Positions 44,800-53,391 of a DNA stretch of 64,000 nucleotides are shown piece by piece (the stretch's first letter is position 1; every line of letters begins with the position of its first letter). The stretch is from assembly GCF_000826655.1 (NCBI RefSeq), contig NZ_JXJO01000017.1:248001-312000 (forward strand). Direction: 5' to 3'. Origin of the DNA: Psychroserpens damuponensis. Its GTDB lineage: Bacteria > Bacteroidota > Bacteroidia > Flavobacteriales > Flavobacteriaceae. A program made the position numbers and the translations under genes. The notes below the pieces were generated by a model. The model did no database searches and was not told the DNA's origin. It saw nothing but the letters and a program-made list of their open reading frames with translations.

Positions 44800-45504
44800 T
44801 TAATCGCGTCCACCAAATACTTGCATAGCCCAATATAAAAGTGATGCTAAAGCTCCAATTGCAGCTACTAAATAAGTTCTTGCTGCCCATTTTAGTGCAT
44901 CCTCAGAACCTGCATATTCTTCTGGAGTCACCATGTTTTTATTTTTTAACCAAGCTAAAGCTCTATTACTAGCATCGTACTCTACTGGTAGTGTGATAAA
45001 ACTAAACAACGTAGCAAATCCCATGAACACTAATCCGGCAACCGAGACCCAATAGCCTAATCCCACACCTGCAGCAGCTCCAAGAAGCAAACCACCAATA
45101 ACAAGCCATTGCGACATTCCTGAAGTAACACTTACGATTGGCACCAATGCAGAGCGCATACCTAAAGCACTATAAGCTTGTGCGTGTTGTACAGCGTGAC
45201 CAACTTCATGTGCTGCAACTGCTGCTGCAGCTGCATTTCGTTGATTATAAACCACTTCACTTAAGTTTACCGTTTTATTTTTTGGATTGTAATGATCTGT
45301 TAATTGCCCAGCAACCGATATCACCTCTACATCGGTAATTCCATTATCGGCTAACATTTTCTCTGCAATTTCTCGTCCGCTTAGCCCATTGCGCAATTGT
45401 ATTTTAGAGTATTTTGCAAATTTTCGTTTTAATTGACCACTTACTAACGAGCTCACCAATGCTATAGCACCAATTAGTATGTAATATCCTATCATTCCAT
45501 TCAT
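44800..45504 (-). CDS. Zinc metallopeptidase of the YugP family
   Basis: A 234-residue membrane-bound protease. The zinc motif HEVGH has His99, Glu100 and His103, in AAAVAAHEVGHAVQHAQAY. A hydrophobic N-terminal anchor and two C-terminal membrane segments flank it. YugP proteins are widespread and their targets are unknown. An alternative start three codons in (ATG at 45495) is possible. Confidence 0.92.
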   Translation of the reverse strand: MNGMIGYYILIGAIALVSSLVSGQLKRKFAKYSKIQLRNGLSGREIAEKMLADNGITDVEVISVAGQLTDHYNPKNKTVNLSEVVYNQRNAAAAAVAAHEVGHAVQHAQAYSALGMRSALVPIVSVTSGMSQWLVIGGLLLGAAAGVGLGYWVSVAGLVFMGFATLFSFITLPVEYDASNRALAWLKNKNMVTPEEYAGSEDALKWAARTYLVAAIGALASLLYWAMQVFGGRD

Positions 45505-45594
45505 ATTTTTTTGACTTAAATTGTTATGCTAAAGATAGCAAAAAGCAAGCCATTTTGGATATCAGAAAATTTGTCAGTTGTATTTAACTTTTTA

Positions 45595-46680
45595 TTACCA
45601 ATTAAAAGCCTCTGCAATACCTTCACAAACAATTTCTCCATTGAGGATATTGATACCTTTGGCTAAAACAACATCATCTTTACAGGCTTTTTTCCAACCT
45701 TTATTTGCTAATTTTAAAACGTAAGGCAAGGTCACATTTGTCAAGGCAATTGTAGATGTATAAGGAACTGCGCCTGGCATATTTGCAACGCAGTAATGTA
45801 CAACATCATTGATAATATACGTAGGATCTTGATGAGTAGTAGGCTTTGTTGTTTCAAAACAGCCACCTTGATCTACTGCCACATCAACCACAACAGTTCC
45901 TGGACGCATTAATTTCAACATATCTTTTGTAATCAATTTTGGAGCTTTTGCACCTTTTAAAAGAACACCTCCAATAACTAAATCATGAGTTTGTATATGC
46001 TTTCTAATATTATATTCGCTTGAAAACTCTGTAATTACATGACTTGGCATAATATCATTAACATACCTAAGACGTTTCATATTAACATCCATAATCGTCA
46101 CATGTGCTCCCAAACCTGCAGCCATTTTAGCAGCTTGCACTCCAACAACACCAGCACCTAGAATTAAAACTTTTCCTGGAGCAACACCAGGAACACCTCC
46201 TAATAAAATACCACGTCCTTTTATGGGTTTTTCTAAATATTTTGCACCTTGTTGTATAGCCATACGTCCTGCAACTTCAGACATTGGTGTAAGCAATGGC
46301 AAACTGCCATCATGATCTTCTACAGTTTCATAAGCAATACAAATAGCATTGCTTTTCATCATTGCCATGGTTAATGCTTCCGAAGAAGCAAAATGAAAAT
46401 AAGTAAATACTATTTGATGAGATTTTATCAAAGGATATTCATAAGCAATAGGCTCTTTAACCTTAATGATCATATCACTTTTAGCGTACACATCTTCAAT
46501 TGTATCTACAATTGTGGCATCAACGTCTCGATAATCTTTATCTGAAAACCCACTACCAAAACCAGCCATAGATTGCACATAAACTGTATGATTGTTTTTT
46601 GTGAGTTCATAAACACCTGAAGGCGTCATACCTACTCTGCTTTCATTATTTTTAATTTCTTTAGGAATCCCAATAACCAT
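45595..46680 (-). CDS. ald: Alanine dehydrogenase
   Basis: A 361-residue alanine dehydrogenase, which interconverts L-alanine and pyruvate plus ammonia with NAD. It has MVIGIPKEIKNNESRVGMTP at the start, PLLTPMSEVAGRMA in the substrate region, and a nucleotide-binding LILGAGVVGVQAAKMAAGLG. The C-terminal region NMPGAVPYTSTIALTNVTLP is typical. The length is normal. It is monocistronic, with 240 non-coding bases on its upstream side and no clear promoter match. Confidence 0.93.
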   Translation of the reverse strand: MVIGIPKEIKNNESRVGMTPSGVYELTKNNHTVYVQSMAGFGSGFSDKDYRDVDATIVDTIEDVYAKSDMIIKVKEPIAYEYPLIKSHQIVFTYFHFASSEALTMAMMKSNAICIAYETVEDHDGSLPLLTPMSEVAGRMAIQQGAKYLEKPIKGRGILLGGVPGVAPGKVLILGAGVVGVQAAKMAAGLGAHVTIMDVNMKRLRYVNDIMPSHVITEFSSEYNIRKHIQTHDLVIGGVLLKGAKAPKLITKDMLKLMRPGTVVVDVAVDQGGCFETTKPTTHQDPTYIINDVVHYCVANMPGAVPYTSTIALTNVTLPYVLKLANKGWKKACKDDVVLAKGINILNGEIVCEGIAEAFNW

Positions 46681-46921
46681 AATTTGTCGTGTTACATTTA
46701 TCCTAAATTTACTTTGAAAACTTGGGTTCTTACGACTTAAATGTAGATCAAAATATATTTTTGAGAATATTGAAATTTGACTTTATGTATTTTATGAAAA
46801 CGAAATTTGAAATTCATTTTTTTGACGATTCTGAAATTGGAACCTTGTAAAATTGGTCTAAAAAAGCAGGTGATTTGTTTTTAAAATAGCTTCGAACTTA
46901 AACTCATTTAAGGGTATAAAA

Positions 46922-47290
46922 TTACTCTTCCATTCTTACCCGAAAGGCTTCGGTAGCAACATCGTTTTCAAAGATTATAATGAGCTCTTCTCGCTTAAGC
47001 TCCTTAAAGCTTGGAGGTGTACCAATTTTATAATTTAAAAGGTCTTTTTTAGAAATTAAAGGATCAACAGGTGTGCCTAAAATTTTAATAATATCGGCTT
47101 TAGATTTCCCGATAAATATCTCGTCATTAATAAAATCATCTACAATTTTATAACGTTTTGACGGACGAGCATGCCATTCTTTTGCATTAAATTGCTCTTC
47201 AAACACCCAAGAATAAAGAGCGCCAAGGGAGAATATTACGAAAAAAAACAAGACAACAATATCGTATTTTCCTGGTATAAGACGCTTCAT
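46922..47290 (-). CDS. Small membrane-anchored protein with BamE-like domain, copy 1
   Basis: A 122-residue protein. One N-terminal membrane segment (about 11-28) precedes a soluble part. The motif EIFIGKSKADIIKILGTPVD resembles the SmpA/BamE (OmlA) repeat, in which a glycine-lysine/serine turn leads into a helix and LGxP. It is 4 bases overlapped with its paralogue upstream (47287-47646). The function is unknown; an envelope role is likely. Confidence 0.7.
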   Translation of the reverse strand: MKRLIPGKYDIVVLFFFVIFSLGALYSWVFEEQFNAKEWHARPSKRYKIVDDFINDEIFIGKSKADIIKILGTPVDPLISKKDLLNYKIGTPPSFKELKREELIIIFENDVATEAFRVRMEE

Positions 47291-47646
47291 TCAAAATCTT
47301 GTATTACTTTAGCAACACTATCATATTTAAAATCAACTATTAAGATGGTGCGTTTAGATTCAGAAAAACTTGGTGGCCTTCCTAATCGATATGCTATATT
47401 ATCTTTATCGTAGAGATTAGATTTATATGGCAAACCTAATAATTGGATGATATCTTCTCTAGATTTACCAACAAGCATATTGCTATTAATGATATGATCT
47501 GCCATTTGATATCGCTTTTCTGGTTTCGTTTGCCAATCATTTTGATCAAAACGCTCCTCAAAAGTCCAAATTAAAAAAGAACCAATTAGTGCTGCTCCAA
47601 AAAACACAAGAAGAACCTTATCATATTTTTTGAGATGTAAAAGCAT
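47287..47646 (-). CDS. Small membrane-anchored protein with BamE-like domain, copy 2
   Basis: A 119-residue paralogue of the 46922 protein. It shares the layout: membrane anchor, FEERFDQNDWQTKPEKRYQM, MLVGKSREDIIQLLGLP and GRPPSFSESKRTILIV. Overlaps at both ends (4 bases with copy 1, 1 base with the lipoprotein gene) indicate co-translation. Together with the lipoprotein gene and leuS they form a compact minus-strand unit. Confidence 0.7.
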   Translation of the reverse strand: MLLHLKKYDKVLLVFFGAALIGSFLIWTFEERFDQNDWQTKPEKRYQMADHIINSNMLVGKSREDIIQLLGLPYKSNLYDKDNIAYRLGRPPSFSESKRTILIVDFKYDSVAKVIQDFE

Positions 47647-47945
47647 TAGTCTTTAAGTGTTATGGTGTTTACTTTAAAACGATCATCAATCACTTCTCCA
47701 GACACCTCAGCAGTTCTAATAACTTCACAAAAACCAGTATGTTTATCATGAGCATCACCAAAATCATCAATATGCGCACCATCAACAAAATAGGCTTTAT
47801 CGTCAATTTTAACGGCTAGATCGCATCCCTTTTGGGTTGTGAGACCAAATTGACATTGACCGCAAGACAATTGAACCGTTTGAGTTTCCGAAGAAGAGCA
47901 AGCTGCGCTTAAAACTAGAACAAAAACAAGTATTACTTTTCTCAT
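47646..47945 (-). CDS. Cysteine-containing lipoprotein (DUF6370-like)
   Basis: A 99-residue lipoprotein with signal MRKVILVFVLVLSAACSS. The mature part has LSCGQCQFGLTTQKGCDLAV and HTGFCEV, four cysteines that could bind a metal or form disulfides. It resembles the DUF6370 family. It lies 3 bases after leuS and 1 base before the BamE-like genes. The function is unknown. Confidence 0.75.
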   Translation of the reverse strand: MRKVILVFVLVLSAACSSSETQTVQLSCGQCQFGLTTQKGCDLAVKIDDKAYFVDGAHIDDFGDAHDKHTGFCEVIRTAEVSGEVIDDRFKVNTITLKD

Positions 47946-47948
47946 AAT

Positions 47949-50864
47949 TTAACCCACTATATTCACAATTTTACCAGGAACCACAATCACTTTTTTGGGT
48001 GTACGACCGTCTAACTGCGCTATGGTTTTTTCATGAGCCATAACCGTTTTTTCAATATCATCTTTACTCATATCCATAGGTAACTCAAGTGTAAAACGCA
48101 TTTTACCGTTAAATGAAATTGGATAATTTTTACTGCTTTCTACTAAATATTTGCCTTCAAACTCAGGGAATGTTGCTGTTGAGATAGAGGTTGCATTTCC
48201 AAGTTTATGCCATAATTCTTCAGCAATATGAGGTGCGTAAGGCGATAATAGAATTAAAAATGGTTCTAGAATAGCTTTACTCGTACATTTTTGAGCCGTA
48301 AACTCATTAACAGCAATCATAAAAGTTGAAACCGATGTGTTGAACGAGAAATTCTCGATATCATCTTCTACTTTTTTGATGGTTTTATGAAGCGTTTTCA
48401 AGTTATCTGCTGTTGGCTCTGCGTCATTAACTTTTAAACCGTTGTCATCAATATAGAGTTTCCAAAGTTTTTTAAGAAAACCATGAACACCAGTGATTCC
48501 TGCAGTATTCCAAGGCTTTGCTTGTTCTAAAGGACCAAGAAACATTTCGTATAAACGTAAACTGTCTGCTCCATATTGCTCACAAATGGCATCAGGATTT
48601 ACGACGTTATATTTAGATTTAGACATTTTTTCGACTTCGCGACCTACTTTATATACGCCATCTTCTAAAATAAATTCGGCATCCTTAAAGTCTTCACCAA
48701 ATTCTCCATCTTGCTTTAATCCTTCGATATCTAATTCATCTGAAGCATTAACGTACTGAACTTTTACATGAATAGCGACTACATTTTTATCTTTAATTAA
48801 TCCTTCTGAAATATAAGTATTCGTACCATCTTGTCTATAAACAAAAGCACTAGTTCCAAGTATCATCCCTTGATTAATTAACTTTTTAAAAGGCTCTTCT
48901 ACATTTACAAAACCACGATCTTTCATAAACTTCACCCAAAAACGTGAGTAGAGTAAATGTCCTGTGGCATGCTCGCTACCTCCAATGTATAAATCGACGT
49001 TTTCCCAATAGTTAAGCGCCTCTTCACTGGCAAAGTCTTCGCCTCTATTGGCAGCTTCTTCCATATATCTAAAGAAATACCATGAGCTTCCTGCCCAACC
49101 AGGCATTGTGTTGAGCTCTAGAGGGTAAACTCCATTATGAGATTCTTCGCTGCGCTCTGAATGACATAGGTCGTTGGAGACTACTTTGTTATTTTTTGTG
49201 TCCCAAGCCCAAACATCGGCACGACCTAAAGGTGGCTCTCCTGTTTCGGTTGGTAAATATTTTTCTACTTCTGGCAAACGTATTGGTAAGTGCTCTTTAG
49301 CAATCATTTGTGGTGCACCGTTTACATAATACACTGGGAATGGTTCTCCCCAATATCGTTGTCTAGAAAAGACAGCATCACGCAATCTGTAATTAGTTTT
49401 ACCGACACCTTGACCTAGTTTTTCTAATTCGTAAATAGCCGTTTTACTTGCTTTTTTATAGTTTAAACCGTTAAGAAAATCACTGTTTGAAATTTTTACA
49501 TTGTCTTTAGATGCAAATGCTTCTTCGGAAATATCTACGCCTTCAAATATGTTAGGAATTTGGATATTAAAGTGCTTGGCAAAATCATAATCGCGTTGAT
49601 CTCCACATGGTACAGACATAACTGCTCCTGTACCATAACCAGCTAATACGTAATCACCAATCCAGATTGGAATAGGCTCTTTTGTAAATGGATGCTCTGC
49701 ATAAGCACCTGTAAATGCTCCCGAAATGGTTTTTACATCTGCCATACGATCACGTTCACTACGTTTTGCTGTAGCTGTGATGTAGGCTTCAACTGCTTCT
49801 TTTTGATCTGGTGTTGTAATTTTTGAGACGAGTTCGTGCTCTGGTGCTAAGGTCATGAATGACACTCCGAAGATGGTATCAGGACGTGTTGTGAAAACCT
49901 CAATTTGATGAGATTCTTCGCTTTGCTCTGAATGACATTCCTCATTGTCGTCATGCTGAACTTGCTTCAGCATCTCACTCGTCATTTTTACCTTAAAAGT
50001 CACAGAAGCACCAACCGATTTTCCAATCCAGTTACGCTGACTTTCCTTTAAGGAATCTGTCCAATCAATCGTGTCTAATCCTTGAAGTAAGCGCTCGGCA
50101 TAAGCAGAAATTCTCATACTCCATTGTGTCATTTTTTTACGCATTACAGGATGTCCTCCACGCTCAGACACACCATTTACAATTTCATCATTTGCTAAAA
50201 CGGTTCCTAGTGTTGGGCACCAGTTAACTTCTGTTTCGGCTAAATAGGCTAATCTGTATTGTAATAAGATGTCTTGTTGTTCTTTAGAAGAAAACCCATT
50301 CCATTCTTCCGAAGAAAACATAGTTATATCATCGTCACAAGCTGCGTTGATGTGCGCATTACCTTCCGAAGAAAACTTTAAAATTAAGGTCTCGATAGCT
50401 TCTGCTTGGTTGGTATCATTATTATACCAAGATTCGAAAAGCTGAATAAAAATCCATTGTGTCCATTTGTAATACTCTGGATTTGATGTACGCACCTCTC
50501 TACTCCAATCAAATGAAAAACCGATTTGATCTAATTGACGACGGTATGTTTTTATATTGGTTTCTGTTGTAATTGCTGGATGTTGACCTGTTTGAATAGC
50601 GTATTGCTCTGCAGGCAAACCAAAACTATCATACCCTTGAGGATGCAACACATTAAAGCCTTTATGACGTTTATAACGTGCATAAATATCACTTGCAATA
50701 TAACCTAAGGGATGACCAACGTGTAGTCCTGCACCACTTGGGTAAGGGAACATATCTAATACATAATATTTAGGCTTTTTACTGTTATTTGCAGCTTTAA
50801 ATGTTTGGTTGTCTGCCCAATATTTTTGCCATTTGGCTTCAATCTCATTAAAATGATAACTCAT
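47949..50864 (-). CDS. leuS: Leucyl-tRNA synthetase with two in-frame repeat insertions
   Basis: A 971-residue class I synthetase that charges tRNA-Leu and edits mischarged tRNA. It has HVGH at 48-51, KMSKS in EVEKMSKSKYNVVNP, and the editing domain with TTRPDTIFGVSF. Two stretches look foreign. One is at about residues 294-320 (SEMLKQVQHDD then CHSEQSEESHQ), just before the editing domain. The other is at about 565-577 (LCHSERSEESHN), before PLELNTMPGWAGSSWYF. They are translations of the nucleotide repeats at 49909-49985 and 49138-49167. All core motifs and the frame are intact, so the enzyme should work. Confidence 0.96.
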   Translation of the reverse strand: MSYHFNEIEAKWQKYWADNQTFKAANNSKKPKYYVLDMFPYPSGAGLHVGHPLGYIASDIYARYKRHKGFNVLHPQGYDSFGLPAEQYAIQTGQHPAITTETNIKTYRRQLDQIGFSFDWSREVRTSNPEYYKWTQWIFIQLFESWYNNDTNQAEAIETLILKFSSEGNAHINAACDDDITMFSSEEWNGFSSKEQQDILLQYRLAYLAETEVNWCPTLGTVLANDEIVNGVSERGGHPVMRKKMTQWSMRISAYAERLLQGLDTIDWTDSLKESQRNWIGKSVGASVTFKVKMTSEMLKQVQHDDNEECHSEQSEESHQIEVFTTRPDTIFGVSFMTLAPEHELVSKITTPDQKEAVEAYITATAKRSERDRMADVKTISGAFTGAYAEHPFTKEPIPIWIGDYVLAGYGTGAVMSVPCGDQRDYDFAKHFNIQIPNIFEGVDISEEAFASKDNVKISNSDFLNGLNYKKASKTAIYELEKLGQGVGKTNYRLRDAVFSRQRYWGEPFPVYYVNGAPQMIAKEHLPIRLPEVEKYLPTETGEPPLGRADVWAWDTKNNKVVSNDLCHSERSEESHNGVYPLELNTMPGWAGSSWYFFRYMEEAANRGEDFASEEALNYWENVDLYIGGSEHATGHLLYSRFWVKFMKDRGFVNVEEPFKKLINQGMILGTSAFVYRQDGTNTYISEGLIKDKNVVAIHVKVQYVNASDELDIEGLKQDGEFGEDFKDAEFILEDGVYKVGREVEKMSKSKYNVVNPDAICEQYGADSLRLYEMFLGPLEQAKPWNTAGITGVHGFLKKLWKLYIDDNGLKVNDAEPTADNLKTLHKTIKKVEDDIENFSFNTSVSTFMIAVNEFTAQKCTSKAILEPFLILLSPYAPHIAEELWHKLGNATSISTATFPEFEGKYLVESSKNYPISFNGKMRFTLELPMDMSKDDIEKTVMAHEKTIAQLDGRTPKKVIVVPGKIVNIVG
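49138..49167. repeat. Palindromic repeat inside leuS, copy 1
   Basis: A 30-base element, 28 of 30 identical to 49909-49938. On the minus strand it begins ATGTCATTCAGAGCGCAGCG and encodes CHSERSEESH in frame. The same family occurs at 9982-10057 and 27161-27189. Confidence 0.8.
49909..49985. repeat. Palindromic repeat inside leuS, copy 2
   Basis: A longer copy. The left 30 bases match copy 1. The right half contains a perfect hairpin, ATGCTGAA (49953-49960) with TTCAGCAT (49966-49973). On the minus strand the whole encodes about 26 residues in frame. The right half matches 27161-27189 at about 20 of 25 positions. Confidence 0.8.
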
Positions 50865-50887
50865 GATATAATTGCAAGTTTAGACCG

Positions 50888-50895
50888 CAAATTTA
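50888..50895 (-). promoter_or_regulatory. Promoter -7 box of leuS
   Basis: The minus strand reads TAAATTTG, 23 bases before the start codon at 50864. Nothing else is seen in 50896-51099. Confidence 0.6.
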
Positions 50896-51099
50896 AAGGT
50901 AATACAACACATTTAAAAGTTTAAGTCATGTAATTGTATATTTAAATTTCACGTCTTGAGGTTCTTAAAAATTATACTATTTTTAAAGCAATTCTCGTTA
51001 ACAATAGAAAGACAAATAAATTGAAAACAAAAGACTTAAATCTTTTGAAGTATTTGTTCTTATTCTTTTATATTTTTACAGCATTAATCTATACATTTT

Positions 51100-51978
51100 A
51101 TGGCATCATCTTTTGACCAATATCAAAAACGAAAGTTAATTTCATCTTATTTTTCTGTAGTAATTAGTATTGCTTTGGTACTATTTTTATTGGGATGTTT
51201 AGGGTTATTGGTTTTAAACGCTAAAAAATTGGCAGATCATTTTAGAGAACAGGTGGTTGTGACTATCTATTTAAATGACTCTGCAAAAGAGGTTGAAGTT
51301 AACCAGCTTCAAAAAAGTTTAGCCATGGCAGATTATACCAAAGAAGCCAAATATGTGTCTAAAGAAGAAGCTGCTCAAATTGTAAAGTCTGATCTTGGTG
51401 AAGATTTTATGGAGTTTCTAGGAACAAACCCATTACAAAACTCGATTGATGTTTACCTTAAAGCCGATTTTGTTACTAATGAAACTCTAGATGGCATCAC
51501 TACCGAGTTATCAAACAAAGCCTTTATTGAAGATATCAAATACGATAATGATTTGGTTGAAATCATGAATGATAATGTTAAAAAAATCACGTTTTGGGTG
51601 CTTATTTTGAGTGCTATTTTTACATTAATTGCTGTGTTGTTAATTAATAGCTCAATTAGATTAGCCGTTTACTCCAAACGATTTATTATTAAAACCATGC
51701 AAATGGTTGGAGCAACTAAACGCTTTATTAGAAGACCTTTTGTTTCTAAAAGTATTCAATTAGGCATTATTGGAGCTATTGTAGCATTAATTGGCATGGG
51801 AATCGTTTTGTATTATTTGGATATTAATTTTCCAGAATTAGAGCTCCTACAAAACCCAATACTTATTGGTGTTTTATTTGGTGGCATTTTCTTACTTGGA
51901 ATTCTCATCACTTGGATTAGTACGTTTATTGCAACGCAACGCTTCTTGAATTTAAAAACCGATCAACTGTATTACTAA
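51100..51978 (+). CDS. ftsX: Cell division protein FtsX
   Basis: A 292-residue permease-like protein with four membrane segments: one near the start (about 18-38) and three in the C-terminal half. A periplasmic domain lies between (REQVVVTIYLNDSAKEVE). FtsX with the ATPase FtsE recruits or activates peptidoglycan hydrolases at the septum. No ftsE is adjacent, which is usual in Bacteroidetes. DUF3098, uppP and truB genes normally follow; here two small genes and a catabolic locus intervene. Confidence 0.93.
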   Translation: MASSFDQYQKRKLISSYFSVVISIALVLFLLGCLGLLVLNAKKLADHFREQVVVTIYLNDSAKEVEVNQLQKSLAMADYTKEAKYVSKEEAAQIVKSDLGEDFMEFLGTNPLQNSIDVYLKADFVTNETLDGITTELSNKAFIEDIKYDNDLVEIMNDNVKKITFWVLILSAIFTLIAVLLINSSIRLAVYSKRFIIKTMQMVGATKRFIRRPFVSKSIQLGIIGAIVALIGMGIVLYYLDINFPELELLQNPILIGVLFGGIFLLGILITWISTFIATQRFLNLKTDQLYY

Positions 51979-51988
51979 ATCACTTTCT

Positions 51989-52651
51989 ATGATTAAAAAA
52001 CTCATACTATTTGTTGTAGTAACGTCATTTTTTACTTGTAACACCGAACAAAAAATGCCAGAAGATTTTGACTACGGAAGCATAGAAAACGGCATTTACA
52101 CGAACGATTTCTTTAAAATGACCATTCCGTTTAATACAGATTGGGACGTTCAATCTCGAGATCAAATGGATGCTTTATCAAAATCTGGCACAGAATTACT
52201 GACCAACGAAAGTACCAAACAAGCTGTTAAAGCCTCTGAAATTAATAATGCAAACCTATTTACAGCTTTTAAATACAAACCTGGATTTGAGGAAGCTTAC
52301 AATTACTCCATAGCCATAGTTGCCGAAAACACGAAGCTAGCACCTCATGTTCAACGTGGGAGTGATTATTTAATAGAAGCAAAAAAAATAATGTCTCAAA
52401 CTATGATTGATTATGAGTTTGAAGAGACCTTTACAACAAAAACTATTGACAACCAAACATTTGATATCATGAATGTTAGCGGCAATTATATGGGAGCTTT
52501 TTTTAACCAACAATACATGACTACAGTTATTAATGGTTTTAGCCTCTCTATAATCATTTCTTACAATACAGATGAGCAACTTAAAGAGCTCGAACACCTT
52601 GTAAACGGCATTTCATTTTACGACGGAAAATCGAAGAAAAAAGCATCATAA
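51989..52651 (+). CDS. Putative lipoprotein of unknown function
   Basis: A 220-residue protein with N-terminal MIKKLILFVVVTSFFTCNTE, a likely lipobox. No family is recognised. The soluble part is mixed alpha/beta (DFFKMTIPFNTDWDVQSRDQ, MNVSGNYMGAFFNQQYMTTV) and resembles proteins of the stress- or lipid-binding type. It is 10 bases after ftsX, so they are probably co-transcribed. Confidence 0.75.
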   Translation: MIKKLILFVVVTSFFTCNTEQKMPEDFDYGSIENGIYTNDFFKMTIPFNTDWDVQSRDQMDALSKSGTELLTNESTKQAVKASEINNANLFTAFKYKPGFEEAYNYSIAIVAENTKLAPHVQRGSDYLIEAKKIMSQTMIDYEFEETFTTKTIDNQTFDIMNVSGNYMGAFFNQQYMTTVINGFSLSIIISYNTDEQLKELEHLVNGISFYDGKSKKKAS

Positions 52652-52742
52652 GCAAACATATTTATGTCTTAAAGATTCCACAACATAAGGCAATATTTTA
52701 TGATTTTCTTCGTTATGGTTGTAATCAACCAATAACCTGGTC

Positions 52743-53102
52743 ATGACAAAGCGAAAACTTTATCTTGCTCTAGCACTAAGCATTATTTTTATTATTTGTG
52801 TATCACTTTTTTCCTGTGGTATTCAAAACCCAAAATTAGAAGAATGTGATATTGTAACAGCTCAAATCACCAAAATAACTGAAGGGTCCACCTATGATAT
52901 CGTCTTTCATGTTGATGAGACACACTCCTTTTACATCAATAGAGGGATTGAGTACGGATTAAATTTAGATTCTCTTAACGTAAAAGTTTTAAATAAAACT
53001 GTTACTTTGCACCTACCAATATTAATTTATGGTACCTCAAAACATATTGCGCAATTAGCAGTTGATGATGAGATTATTTTTACAGAATTTTCCTCTATAT
53101 AA
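52743..53102 (+). CDS. Small putative lipoprotein
   Basis: A 119-residue protein. The N-terminus MTKRKLYLALALSIIFIICV followed by SLFSCG gives a signal peptide and lipobox-like LFSC. The remainder is beta-rich (YDIVFHVDETHSFYINRGIE, VTLHLPILIYG). No family is recognised. It lies 91 bases after the 51989 gene and 27 bases before the DUF3098 gene, on the same strand. Confidence 0.65.
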   Translation: MTKRKLYLALALSIIFIICVSLFSCGIQNPKLEECDIVTAQITKITEGSTYDIVFHVDETHSFYINRGIEYGLNLDSLNVKVLNKTVTLHLPILIYGTSKHIAQLAVDDEIIFTEFSSI

Positions 53103-53129
53103 AATAACATAGAGGATTAATATATTATC

Positions 53130-53384
53130 ATGGGAGAACAGAAACGTAAAGACACCTCTAAAAACGAGTTTATCTTCGGAAAAAAGAATTATAAGTTTAT
53201 GCTTATAGGTTTAGCATCAATCGTTCTTGGTTTTATTTTTATGTCTGGAGGCGGAAGCGATGACCCTAATGTATTTGATCCTTCTATATTTAGTTGGACT
53301 CGTATTAGACTTGCTCCTACTTTGGTATTATTAGGTTTTGGGATTCAGGTTTATGCTATTTTATTAAATCCTAATAAGAAATAG
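53130..53384 (+). CDS. DUF3098 membrane protein
   Basis: An 84-residue protein with two membrane segments, KFMLIGLASIVLGFIFMSGG and LAPTLVLLGFGIQVYAILL, and the family motif FDPSIFSWTRIRLAP. DUF3098 is a Bacteroidetes family of unknown function that normally sits between ftsX and uppP, suggesting a role in cell-wall synthesis or division. Here uppP is 8 kb away. Confidence 0.9.
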   Translation: MGEQKRKDTSKNEFIFGKKNYKFMLIGLASIVLGFIFMSGGGSDDPNVFDPSIFSWTRIRLAPTLVLLGFGIQVYAILLNPNKK

Positions 53385-53391
53385 CTTCTAC

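Noticed and set aside
46681-46921. Riboswitch or small RNA in the gap upstream of ald
   Set aside because: No stable stem-loop series or known riboswitch core could be recognised; the sequence is plain AT-rich DNA.
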